A stretch of DNA of 64,000 nucleotides, taken from positions 1,667,501-1,731,500 of the forward strand of contig RCSZ01000013.1 of the NCBI GenBank assembly GCA_014898425.1. Direction: 5' to 3'. Positions 49,275 through 60,334 of the stretch are shown here, piece by piece (within the stretch, counting starts at the first letter, position 1; the number at the start of each line of letters is the position of its first letter). Made by a program: the position numbers and the translations under genes. The notes beneath the pieces were generated by a model. The model was given only the letters and a program-made list of their open reading frames with translations. It was not told the origin of the DNA and ran no database searches. The stretch comes from Botryotinia globosa. Taxonomy: Eukaryota; Ascomycota; Leotiomycetes; Helotiales; Sclerotiniaceae.

Positions 49275-50197
49275 CTAGCGATTACTGGACGAACCTTTTG
49301 TTTTCTTCTTAGGACCAAAAGTTGATGTATCGATCAGTATCGTCTTGTTTGTTTCCAAGACAAGGGTCCGTCGTACCCATGCTACATCTGAAATAAATGT
49401 GTATGATGATGTCAACTTGGTTATGATATTGCACGAAGGCCCTCTATTGACTTCATGGCAAAACTTGAGTTGCATGTAGGCAATATCCACTGCGTCAACA
49501 GTGTTCGATCTGGCTTGCTGTCAACTTGAATCACTGCTGATTCAGTGTCGTTGAAAAAAGATACTTGTTAATTAGTCTTAGTGTTCGTGGTGATTGATGC
49601 TTAAATCTGAAATGTTCATTCTCCTCGGAACAGAGCGCATAAGGGCCAGTGTCCTGATTCGGGGTCCACTCAATCAATGCCATCGGCAATTTATAGCCAA
49701 TTGGAGCCCATGATCCAGAATTTCTCATAACCTAAATACGATGGAATATTCTACAGAACCATCTACGTTGAGGATCATGGATAATTCCTAGTATATTTTC
49801 CATCCTTTGGTCCCTTGGCTTCTACTACTTTCCTTGATTGGTCAATTTATCTTGTTGCATGAACTGCTTGACCCACACTGCTTTGACCTTGTAGTCAGGG
49901 TCCTAAGCGAACATTTGCGACACTGTCGAAACCTCAATGGTACCTAGTCAAGCTTCTCGTACTTCAGTTGTCAAAGACTGCTTTCTCTATTCTGTCTGGC
50001 CGACTAAACTAGTTTTAGTAATGAAAAATATCGTGATAAGCATCTTCAATCAGAATCTTCCTTGAGTATCGCTCGCGTTGTGAGCAATTAATTGCATCCT
50101 CCACTTGATCAAGAAGTTCAAACACTTTTCGATAGAAGTCTTCCCTTGGGTACCGCCACCTTTTCATACTCTCCATAGTAAGTGAGTTGAAACCCAC
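49275..50197 (-). pseudogene. Possible decayed gene, unknown family
   Basis: On the minus strand, protein-like segments follow one another but are broken. RWRYPREDFYRKVFELLDQ lies near 50190-50020. DPDYKVKAVWVKQFMQQDKL is followed by two adjacent TAG codons. MENILGIIHDPQRRWFC, then a TAG, then NSGSWAPIGYKLPMALIEWT lie at 49800-49531. HEVNRGPSCNIITKLTSSYT lies at 49490-49275 in a shifted frame. Most of the stops are TAG, readily explained by CAG-to-TAG changes. No family is recognised, and random ORFs remain an alternative explanation. Confidence 0.4.
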
Positions 50198-50739
50198 TTC
50201 AAGTGGCGGCGGCGTGGCCCTTATTAGTTTAGCACTACTCCCCCACCACTTCCTCCACGCACAAGGTTACCCTGCCGGGATAGACTTGGTCAATCCGCCC
50301 GTGGGCCAGACATTCGCTTTGCTAAATGGGCTCTCTTATACATCATACATTCCGATAATATTTGTAGACCGTCTTTTGAGACTTTGTGACATTCTCTAGG
50401 GGTTCTTTTTCCTACCTTCGAGTCTGTCATTATTCTCTACGATACGTGCAGTGCACTATCCATCACTGCTGGTTCAGATAATTTCTTATATTTTATTTTC
50501 TTATTCTGTGCCAACTGGATTATTGGTACAGTCCGCTCTTTTAATACCTCATTAATTACTTCGCCCCGTCTCCTCTATCACCCGCGCTAAAAAAAAAAAA
50601 CTCTTGAATCTTCTTCCAAAGAATCAACTATCGTTACAGCACTATCATCATTCGAATCTCATGACTTAACGACGACATAAGGCAACGCCACGGCTCGCTG
50701 CCTATATCCATCGATAGTTTCGATCATAATAACGACAGA
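50198..50739. promoter_or_regulatory. Upstream region of the GPCR-like gene
   Basis: No gene is supported. The pyrimidine-rich stretches (CCCCACCACTTCCTCC, CCCCGTCTCCTCTATCACCC) and a poly-A run near 50590 suit a fungal promoter and leader ahead of the start at 50740. Confidence 0.4.
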
Positions 50740-52974
50740 ATGGGTGTAAGTTCAGCTTTGTATCTGATGGCCCGGGCGCAACTTTACGATGGCTCGGAAC
50801 CAGCTTCGACCTTCCTGAAAGATATAAATAGTTCTGGGAACAACACAGCTGCGGAGGGGATTATAGAAAACTTGGTGTTTGCAGAAAGCAAATCGGTCCG
50901 GACATCGACTATTATTCTAGCAGCCTTCAATGTACTAGCTTCTTTTGCCACAGCAGCAAGTATCCTTTACGACTGCTACTGGGCATCGAAACGATGCAAC
51001 CCGAAGTTTAAAGCTTCGTATGTTATGGATAAATCGCATTCTTGTGATAGGTTAACTAACGCGTGCTAGCAAACTCTGCGTTTCTATGATTCATCCAGCG
51101 GAAACTTTCCCTTTAGTACTATCTATTGGTATTGTAATTCAAGGACTTATCTTTGCTGCAGTTCAAGGAGAAGGACTACATTCATTGTTTACATTTGGAT
51201 GTGGTACAATCGCTCAATTCATGTGGATTGGTATGTTTTTTCTAGGACTAGAAATCTCTTTGATACTAATGATTTCCAGCTCTTTTCATTGTTCCATATA
51301 TTCAACTTGTGTTCGGACTCGAATGTGCTATAAGATCTTTGAAGAAAACGCCTTTCCAATCAAGAGGAAGATTCGATGTGTCGATATGCTTAGGAACAAT
51401 TGTGTTGATGTTGGTTGGCACTTGGATCCCAACAAATCTCTTTCCACAAAAGAATAGATGCTTTGCTTCATTGTTATGGTTCGTGTCAAGATATGGAACT
51501 TTTGGACTCATTGTATATTCTGCTGTCGCCGGCCTCCTGATTATCAGTGCTCTCACTATATTTGTCAGACTATCCAAGACAACTTTGGTAGAGCGGAATC
51601 AAAGAATCGCAGGATCTCGTATGGTGTATTACCTCGTTGTTGGTCTCGTATCATTGGTAAGTTTATCTGATCGGTTGGTGTTTAACATAGCTAAAAAATT
51701 AAAAGGGTTTCGTAATCCCATACTTCGTTTCTCAAGCAATCGGACGAGGTGACTTCAAGCTAGCCATGATGGCAACTGTGGTACTCAATTTGTCCGGTCT
51801 GATGAATGGTTTACTTCACTTATTTTTACGGTCGAACACTGCAACGACATCATTTGGGCCAAGAGGCAGGTCCTGGCCTAGTAATAAGCATGAGATTAGA
51901 ATGTGGGGGCCAAATGAGTTGGCATTCAGCGATCAGATAATGGATCCTGTTCCAGCGCCAATATCTCCAAGATCAGGATTGGTAAGTCGAGCAGAAAGCC
52001 AGAAAAGTTTGATCACTTCCTCCGACAAAAGCAAGTTCATTAGTATGACCGACTTATTTGTTCCGCAATCATCCACTTATTCACCGACGAAGCCAAATTA
52101 TCTACGCTCGAATTTCGTTACCCAAATGTCATCGGTACCAATTCCTCCGACTCCTACCGATCATTTGCCTTCAGAGTATACGAGAAAACAATCATACTCT
52201 CTTTTCCCAGCACCAGCTCTCGATAGCCCGGACACATTAGCACCTCCACACATGAACAGATCTACTTTGGAATCAGTATACGATATTAGCGACCTTTCGG
52301 ATCTGGTACCACCTCCACCTCTTCACGGTAAGATTGGGCGTAGAAGAGGGTCTTCTGTATCTTCATCAGCAACAGTTCAAATTGGTATTCGTTTCTCGCA
52401 AGCACCACCTCCAGTCGTTCCTAAAACTATCCCCCTCGCCCTCCCAGCAACAACCTACGAATTGACTCCACTTCCCGCGACTACTTTTCAAGCTCCCGCT
52501 CTCCCGTCAATGGCCTACTCTCCTACACCAAAATTCAGTCCCATTCAAAAGACCATGACTGCTGCATCTAGAGCTCATCTTCCTCCACTACAGACTAAAA
52601 ACCTGACTGGAAATGTCATTCCAATCCCACCTCGCTCGCCATTCCGACCTCCTCCTACCGCCAGTACAAACATCACCAATCAACGACAACAATCCCCTAC
52701 CATGTTATATTCTCCTCGCTCTACCTCACCGCAACAATCACCATCTTTCGTCAACAAGACTCCCCCGGCGGTTCCAAACCCATCAACCCCAAAACAGCCA
52801 GCAATCGAACGCTTAGAGAACTCGGATGCAATATTTCAACTGAGTCCAACTGTTTACACGCCACCTGGAGACTCGCACCAGCGAAAAGGTTCCGTGAGGA
52901 CCATCCCCACTAGGTCAGATTCTAACCGTCGACAGTCAAGACTAAGACAGGGAAGCAATGGCCAATGGATATGA
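50740..52974 (+). CDS. Seven-transmembrane GPCR-like protein with long proline/serine-rich tail
   Basis: Four exons, 50740-51017, 51070-51230, 51280-51656 and 51706-52974, keep one frame and give 694 residues. Hydrophobic helices fall at about 55-78, 104-124, 137-160, 179-197, 220-243, 260-282 and 290-313, the seven-helix layout of a G-protein-coupled receptor. The outside N-terminus has an NNT sequon at 34-36. Conserved-looking loop stretches are IHPAETFPLVLSIGI, FIVPYIQLVFGLECAIRSL, GTWIPTNLFPQ, MATVVLNLSGLMNGLLHLFL and RSNTATTSFGP. The cytosolic tail (about 315-694) is disordered and full of Pro, Ser and Thr with basic patches, so it is a plausible phosphorylation and adaptor region. The ligand is unknown. 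An uncharacterised receptor is the most likely call; a non-signalling membrane protein cannot be excluded. Confidence 0.85.
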
Positions 52975-53762
52975 TTTGTCTACTCTTTTGAGCGTCATCG
53001 ATGATTGATCGCGGGGTTTGTTTGTATATTGGAGTAGAGGTAAAGGAAACAAGGATGGAGTAACTTAGGAAAGGGAGTTTTTTCGGATCTAATGATACCA
53101 GCTTGTTTGCTTTATTTTTTATTTTTGTCTATTATTAGGGTCTTTGGATATGGAGGAATTGGAAGGTGGAAGATTACGATTGTATCATGCGGCGTTCATA
53201 TAACATCAATACCTACGATGGGGAACTGAAAGTTGCTCTCGCAATCATGCATATCTCTTTTGTTGGATACTATATACGCCTTTTGTACTCTACATCTCTA
53301 GAGGGGGATAGACTTTCCTTACATGTTGCTAGAATTTGTGGTGGCAGATGAGGAAATTTATTTTGGAGAGGATCAGATTTTATATTTTTCTTTCTTAGGA
53401 GAGTGACATGGAAAGCGCGTGGTGGTAACGCGATGAGGAGATGAGATCTACGATGATAAAATGAACTTGGTAGAACAGAAAGTACCGGGCAATGTACTAC
53501 ATTCTACCTCTTTAGAAAATTGATCATTATGAGATGATAGTACTAGGTTCCCATTCTGCTCTAAAAGTATCCTCAATAGTGTTTTCTACCGATCAAAATT
53601 CACCAAATTCACTTCGCGCCATCCTATCTTCACACAATAATTCAACTTCACTCTTCCCTCATTTCTCTCTATCTCAGAGCTCCCAGAACCAGTAATAGTA
53701 GCAAGCAAAAAACCCCAAAACCGCAAAATCATCCAAAAGGTCCTTCTATCCGATAGGTGAGA
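52975..53762. other. Intergenic region
   Basis: 3' region of the receptor-like gene. No gene is supported. Confidence 0.4.
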
Positions 53763-54665
53763 TCAGACACCCACTACTTCTAGTTCTTGTAAACTATCTA
53801 TGAAAACATTAGATTGCGAACCAGACTTTTTCGCGACTCGGACGAAATCGGTCTTAGCTTGCCATGGTGTTTCTTCCCGACAAGATGTTTCATCTTTTGA
53901 CTTTTCTCTTGACTCGAGGTGCGGGAAGGAAAGAGATAGAGTGATGGGAGGCAAATTTTCAACATGAAGATGGGATCAAATGGATGGGACGTCTTAGTTG
54001 CGATAGGTCATTGTCGAAATGATAATATTCATACGATCCAAAATCACACAATCTCATACCTTTTTGAACGCTGTTTCGATAATCCTGCTACCACCGCCAA
54101 TCACCTTCTGCAACTCTTCTCTCATTCTTCTCGAGCATTCCAGAACCCCAATCCCTTCCACCCTTCCACACCAATTCCAAATATCCAAATATAGACCCCT
54201 CCCTCGTATTCCGTCGCCACCCCTCCCGTAGCTATAACGCTCTTAACGTCTACGAATGTCGATCTTCTAGCAGCCCTATGCATAGTATACTTACTAACTA
54301 CTTATTTCCATCTACATATGTGGATATCTCGTCTCGAGCTTCCTGTTGTATATTTGATTCATGCAGAAGATTAAGCGAGGAAGGGACGGGAAGGAGTGGA
54401 GATTTGGAAAATGGGTGGATGGTGAGACGGGGGTGGTTTGAGATGATGGATTTGAAGATTGGCGAAAAAAGGATCCTTTTTGGGTAAGGTAGGCGTGGGT
54501 AATAGAAGGAGATGGTAGATGTGGACAAAAAGACGAGTGACTGTGGGTTCGAAGAGGAGAGGGACTGGGGATACGCGTGCTTGTGGATAGGAATAAGTGG
54601 TATAGAAGGTTGTTGTTGATCGACGGACTCGATTCCAATTTTGACCATGGATGGTCATTTGTCAC
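53763..54665 (-). CDS. Doubtful multi-exon gene, unknown function
   Basis: The minus strand offers an N-terminal ORF from 54648 or 54665 and a C-terminal segment at 53954-53763 (KTDFVRVAKKSGSQSNVFID...ELEVVGV, then stop). Between them lies a readable stretch (about 54230-54060) including LECSRRMREELQKVIGGGSR and IIETAFKK, followed by a GTATGA donor. At the 5' end all three minus frames are open and Ser/Pro-rich, so the true reading cannot be chosen. I could not build one unbroken splice model. It may be a real gene with several short introns or a relic. Confidence 0.25.
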
Positions 54666-54919
54666 TCGTGGTGATACGTAAGTATCGGTATTTCACATCT
54701 TCTGATGCTTTCTGATGAAAAAGCAACTTAGCCGCTTGTATTTATCAAGAGGTAACTTTCAAGTTGGTTCTAATCGCTTGATTTTTGAAAATAATTGGAT
54801 GAAAATTGCTGCTCCTTGTTGTGCGTATATGCCACTACCAAAAGATTGCTGAGGATATCTTAAGTCGACCTTGCTATCTTCTATCTTCTGTTGACACATT
54901 ACAATCTCCAAGTGGTAAA

Positions 54920-55400
54920 TTATGAATGGGTCTCTAGATATCACCAGTGCTGTGACTACTAGCTCCGTGGAAGATAAATTATTAATACTCTATCATGGAC
55001 GTCCAGCTAGGCTAGACCTGGACCTATAGTTTGAGAATGCTAGATATAGGCTCAATAGATATCATGAAATATTGGAAGAGTACCTCCGGAGATTGATGGA
55101 TAGAAGTAATATTCCAGTGATTAGAAGATTCATGGGAAGGGAGTGGACCAGGTCGAACATTTTCTAGCAGTATATCTCACTTGATCAGAACGAGAGCCAA
55201 CTACTAAGCTAGAGACCAGAGCTGGAGTCACTGAACACAGGACAATGTGAAGAAGCGATCACATCACATAGTTGATTATACGAACTAGACGCAATGAAGA
55301 GGGACTACTACAAAGCAAGGCTTTATAGATAGCTTATAGGATAGGCATGGTCTTTGGTAGTGTATTTGCAAAATAAATTATCTGCACATCATGTACTAGT
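54920..55400 (+). pseudogene. Stop-riddled coding relic
   Basis: One plus-strand frame reads like a helical protein, with YRLNRYHEILEEYLRRLMD and RFMGREWTRSNIF, but it is interrupted in frame by TAG at 55027-55029, 55165-55167 and 55210-55212, TGA at 55273-55275 and TAG at 55330-55332. Four of the five stops are TAG, as expected from CAG codons mutated C-to-T, the preferred RIP context CpA. No family is recognised. Confidence 0.45.
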
Positions 55401-55614
55401 GTAGATTACTTTTGCGCAGCCTAACAATTGTACCTTTCCGCACAAAGTGATGGCAAGTTGCGATTGCTAATCATTTGTGAAGTATCTATAGAAAAGCTTC
55501 GAGCGCTTGCAAATACGATTATAAATAAGAAATAATAGAAAACAATATCCTGCCCCTTACCCTTCGATGACCCTCTCCCAGCCCATGAGATACAGAGACA
55601 ATACCATCGTGCAT

Positions 55615-56455
55615 CTACAAACTCTTCGGAGGTCTTGTGATATCAGTCAAATAATCCCCATTCAGCGTCTTAAACACTTTTCCTAGCCCCTCGTGACTAT
55701 AATCCTTTTCATTCCACATATCTTTATGATAAATAACCTTCTCTTCATTTCCTTCCTTTACGAGCTTCAAGCTTATAAGACCTATTCCATATAAGTCACG
55801 TATTCAGATGTTTTGATAGATGTTGAGTGAGGGAAAATGAATCAAAAGAACTGAAATGGGCTAAAAGGAGAAGAAAGTACATACTATCAACAGCCTTTCC
55901 TTTTGGCCAGAGTTTTGGTCTATACTCCTGCCGCAATTTAAGCACAATTTCGTCATCTGAAGACTTCACAACTTCTGTGGCAAGAGTTTTAGACGATCCC
56001 ATTATCATAGGTATCCCTATTCAATTGTCTTGCATTAGTTTCCTTTCTCTTGAATTCTGTAAGGCAAATATAAACTTGGCGTTTTGTCCCACTCTGGACT
56101 CAACTCAGGATCAAACCTCTGCCAACACCTTTCACTTGGGCAACAACTCACCATACCACTGTCCCGCAATCTTAAATCTTGTATCACAATAACTCCACGG
56201 GTCATCATAAATCGCATTTTCAGAATAAACATGCATGTCTTGCTCCCCGGTGCCTCCTTCCACACAGCTCCCGCTGTATAACGATGTAATACTTGTTACT
56301 ATATTCTGACGCGAGTGGGGGAGGGAGATGGATAATGTGGGATCAGGTGTATAGTTTATTTCTTTGGGATTTTCTGGAGTTGCGGTGAGACCGATGGGAT
56401 TGGGGTGAGGCTCATGATTAGAGGCGGGTGTGGTGGTCGAGAGACCTGTTGACAT
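55615..56455 (-). CDS. Small conserved fungal protein, probably NTF2/SnoaL-like fold
   Basis: Three minus-strand exons, 56455-56152, 56016-55885 and 55781-55615, join in frame (donors GTGAGT and GTATGT; acceptors ATAG and ATAG) and give 200 residues. After a disordered Pro/Thr-rich N-terminus (1-60) come SLYSGSCVEGGTGEQDMHVY, NAIYDDPWSYCDTRFKIAGQ, SKTLATEVVKSSDDEIVLKL, RQEYRPKLW and YHKDMWNEKDYSHEGLGKVF. I know near-identical motifs from uncharacterised proteins in many filamentous ascomycetes. The order (short helix, YDDP, strands ending in W/Y-rich edges) fits a cone-shaped NTF2-like barrel, but this is inference. The first in-frame ATG after a TAG is at 56455. No substrate is known. Confidence 0.8.
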
Positions 56456-57113
56456 TGGTGGAGATGAAGGGTTTGTTAAGATTGTCAACTTCGGGGTTTG
56501 TTGAATCTATGAATTTAGACGTTGTATATGCTGCGTGATTTGATTGAAAGGTGACATGGTGTTATATGTTGTTCACGACAGCATGATATTGAGTCGTGAT
56601 GTCATCGATAGTAGCGATCATAGTCAGGGACTAATGATTAGTTTACTGGATTTTTCAACGTCAAATGTCGGGTGTTTCAAAAAGCCCCATGTCTCAAATC
56701 GAATTGTTGCTTTGATTCTCGATAGATAAAGCTCACTGGAGCTTTTATTCACGTCTTAAAACTGCTGCTGTGTGTATCGCAAAAGATTGCAATTTTGATA
56801 ATTGAATGTTTGTACCATCCGACGAGACGCTTTCTGGATCAAAAGAGATCAGAAGAGGTTGATACATGACAAGCCTCATGTAGGCATTCATTGAGTAATA
56901 TTTCTTGATTACTAGATAAAGTATGTGTCATGTCAAATATTTTAAGCAGATCGACGTACTCCTTCATGCACCCCCTTCGCTAATATGCAAACCAAGATAT
57001 CCCAATCGTCTAAAACGACAAACCGTGTAACGCCACTAAATATGTAGTTTCCGTCGCTAGCGCCATCGCCATCGACGTCTTCGATCCGATCCTATTAGTA
57101 ATTATCATATCCG
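56456..57113. other. Intergenic region
   Basis: Upstream region of the NTF2-like gene and 3' region of the RBR ligase gene, both on the minus strand. Nothing else is seen. Confidence 0.4.
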
Positions 57114-59086
57114 TTACCGAACTGGTATTTCCCAGGCGGCATGGTTTTCTTCGTCGTCATCCCATTCTAACTGGTCTTCTTCGTCATTTAAAGCCATGCG
57201 TACAAATCTCTGAACCCAAGCCTGATTTGCTGCATGCTGATCCTGATCCTGGACATCAGCAATTATGTCATCGCGACCCCGACCCCGACCCCGACCTCTG
57301 CCAGCCCCTTGCCGTGGAATTTCTGGTCTATTCATACCACCAGCACGACCACGAGGAGCCCCATTACCACGACCCTGATTCTGTCGATTTCCACGATTAT
57401 GTTGCCCACGACGTGCCTGTGGGGCATCAGGGACTGCGGGGGCAGGTTGTGCAACTTGACGAGGCTGATTTAGACGCAAGACAAGAGGGGCTTGTCGTTC
57501 TACTTCCTGTCGTTCGCCTTGCTCGATTTCTTCGTCAGGCTCCTGAGCTTCCTGCTCTGGTTCCTCCACCTCAGGTTCTTCCATCTCCTCCTGAGGGATC
57601 TCAATAATCGCTTCCTGGACTCCACCACCAAAACCGCGCCCCACATCGTCCCCATCACCCGCTTCGAGTTCCCAAAGTCGTTGATAGCAGCCCGTAGTTT
57701 CTTGATTAAAATGCTTGTAAGGATTTGCTGGTTCCAGCCAAGCAGAGCAAAGATAACAGAAATGGGAATTGCATCTGAAACATATCATGTGGTTACACCC
57801 GTGTGTTTTCTGGACCGGGGCGGCACATGTAGGACAAGGTGTGGTATGAAGCTGCATGTATTCCAGCGAAGCTTTTTCTTCTTCAGAAAGCTCTTCTTTC
57901 TCTCTCTTTGGAGTGCAAGCTTTGAATTCTCCATGCCATCCCTGTAAACATCGACTACAGAAAGCATAGGAACAGTCTTCACAGATTGCGATAAGGTCCG
58001 CTCCTGCAACAAAACCCTTCCCCTTTCCTTTCATATCTGTTTCAGATTCATCATCTGAACTTTCATCGTCCTCAAGACCTTCAGGTTTGCGATATTTCTT
58101 TGACCTGGCGGCTCCGTTACACCAAGCTCTTGGGCAGTAAACAGTGTTTTTATCAGATTCCAGTTGAGCTTTATGCTTGAGTTTGACAAAGCGTGTGACA
58201 ACATCATGTTCAAGGGGTATTTGAAGAAGTTCACTGGGACTCAATTGAGTTTTCGGCTTTCGAGACTTTTTGGTGGACTTTTCGGCTCGTTCTTTTGCGC
58301 AATTCGGGGCCAAGCATCGAACTGATATTAGATCACCCTCTTTGATTGCATTGTTATAGAAATCTTGTAGACATTCGATGCAAAAGACGTGCCCGCAATC
58401 GATCATCTTGTGGCAAGCGGAACCCTTTTTTGGATCTAAAGATAAGTCAGCAAATATATCGAATAAGAAGCCAGAGTCACACTACCAAGACAGATACCAC
58501 AATCGTAAGTTCCTCTGTCGAATGCTTCTTGTATAGATTTGATGTCGAAATCTAGCAAGGCGATCTTATCATCCTGTGGGATCTCTAACATTTTGTCCTC
58601 CTCGCCATACCCAAAGGCATTCTCAGCTCCTTGTTGCAGTGAATCTATGTATGCGAATACCACCAAATCGTGTCCCATTTCTTCCCACATGCGAGCTCCA
58701 TCGGCCTCGAGTTCGTCAAGGCGGGTTCGAGGAAGCCATGCGGGTGTTGTGGACAGCTCAAACTTGGGAGGTTCGGTTTCCGGATAACCTTCTGGTAAAG
58801 TTATGTGCAGTTGTAGTGATGGTAGATACGTGATTTCGTGCGATTCGGTATTGTTAGCTAAGGGATTCTTGGCTACGTTGCCCTCCGCATTATCAGAACT
58901 GGCAGACAATGGCGGGGTAGGAAAGTTTAGCACACCATCAGATGCAGTGGGAAACGAGACAGTGACCGGGTTTCCGGGCTTAACAGATAGTTCGATGGAT
59001 GCGCGAAACTTGTTACTGGAGTCAAATTCGATTTCAGGAAAGATAGCGGCGACGCATTCAAACTCCTCTGCTCGCTGATCCTCCAT
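57114..59086 (-). CDS. RWD-RBR E3 ubiquitin ligase (RNF14/ITT1 type)
   Basis: Two exons, 59086-58486 and 58435-57114, with a 50-nt intron in phase 1, give 640 residues. The N-terminus (about 1-160) is an RWD domain with LPSLQLHITLPEGYP. RING1 starts at C196 (CGICLD, CHKMIDCGHVFCIECL). The IBR runs from C301 to about C374 (YCPRAWC, CEDCSYAFCSRCLQGWHG). RING2 starts at 401 (CPTCAAPVQKTHGCNHMICF), with C414 in the position of the catalytic thiol that accepts ubiquitin in RBR ligases. An acidic linker and an RGG-rich tail (RGQHNRGNRQNQGRG, GRGRGRGRGRD) follow. The RWD-RBR order is that of RNF14 and yeast Itt1, which are linked to translation and ribosome-associated ubiquitination. Opposite-strand ORFs over the tail are shadows of the repetitive sequence. 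Confidence 0.93.
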
Positions 59087-59587
59087 CTTGGTAGAAGATA
59101 AAAGGACGAGCAACGAAATAAGCTAATAGAACAACTTCTGCTCTAGGTTTTCTAGGTAGTAGAAGTGATTCGACCACCAAGGTCATAAAAATGAGCGAAA
59201 CAACCAAGACATCCAGAATTCACAATTCTGAAAGTTGGTGAAAGTAAAGTAAGTGCAAGATATTCTCAGTGGCGGATGTGTATTGATAATTATGATGGGG
59301 TGTAATTTGAGGATGATGGAATTATTTTACAGAGCTGCTTTAACGAAAATGTCATGCCGCCTTTAAGGTCCTCTGATAACCCACCGTCATACCTAGTCAT
59401 CGGCCAAGTTTTAAAATTTGTAGATTTGATACCCAGTGGGAGAGTATCACATTGAATACCCACATAGAAATGAGGTAACAGATTTCACTTAGCAAGCTCT
59501 CCCCAATAACGAACTTTGAGCTTCAAGTGTGAAAAGTGTCTACAAGGAGTGCGATCTTTTCGCAGAATTCAGAGCGAGATTATCAAT
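59087..59587. promoter_or_regulatory. Divergent promoter between the RBR ligase and dolichyldiphosphatase genes
   Basis: The two start codons face away from each other across about 500 bp. No further ORF lies between them. No specific operator is recognised. Confidence 0.6.
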
Positions 59588-60334
59588 ATGGCAGAAACTC
59601 CATTAGCCTCACTTTCCTTGACGCATGTTCATTACGTATGTGCCAGCTCTCCTTTCCGTGCGAACTATGCTAATTGAACTCAGGATCCTAATGATCCAGT
59701 CTCCTATTTCTGCGCATGGCTCGCCCTCGTACCCCAAGGACTATGTGTGGTGTATGCCACTCTCATTTGGTCGACGCGCGAAATCGAAATTCTCATGATG
59801 TTTGGTGGACAGATGGCATGTGAGGCGTTGAACTTCATTCTAAAACGTATACTCAAGGAAGAACGCCCAAAACAAATGCATGGAAAAGGCTATGGAATGC
59901 CATCTTCCCACTCCCAGTTTGTGGCTTTCTTCTCAATAAGCTTGACATTCTTTTTACTGTTTCGACATGTCCCAAGGAAGCCAACATCTTCGCATACACC
60001 ACTGAGTATCGCCGCCCGGATTGGCCTATCTGGATTGGTCTTGATGAACGCCGGACTGGTAGCCTGGAGCAGAATCTATTTGAACTATCACACACCAAAA
60101 CAGGTAATTGTTGGTTGTTTAGCTGGAGCAGGGAGTGCTACATTATGGTTCTTATTTACAACTGTTGTGAGAAAGTCAGGACTACTTGCATGGATTTTAG
60201 ATCTGCCAGTGACGAGATTATTCCGAATGAGAGACTTGGTTGTGGAGGAAGATTTATGCCAGGCTGGTTGGGAGAAATGGGAAGTCAAAAATGCGACTTT
60301 ACAGCCATCAGTCAATGGCAAGAAAACTCGCTAA
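59588..60334 (+). CDS. CAX4: Dolichyldiphosphatase (PAP2 family)
   Basis: Two exons, 59588-59635 and 59684-60334, with a phase-0 intron (donor GTATGT, acceptor TCAG), give 232 residues. The enzyme removes a phosphate from dolichyl diphosphate on the lumenal side of the ER, recycling the lipid carrier used for N-glycosylation. PAP2 phosphatase motifs are present: KRILKEERPKQ (70-80, the K-x6-RP box), PSSHSQ (89-94), and SRIYLNYHTPKQV (145-157) with His152 as the expected acid/base or nucleophile residue. Four hydrophobic helices surround them. The gene is divergent from the RBR ligase. The symbol is used by analogy with yeast CAX4/CWH8. Confidence 0.93.

Noticed and set aside
54298..54665. Three overlapping minus-strand ORFs of 95-117 codons as three genes
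   Set aside because: They are frames of the same Pyr-rich sequence. At most one can be real, and the splice chain could not be completed.
57227..57607. Plus-strand ORFs rich in Asp/Pro/His
   Set aside because: They are shadows of the repetitive Arg/Gly/Glu codons of the RBR ligase C-terminus on the minus strand.
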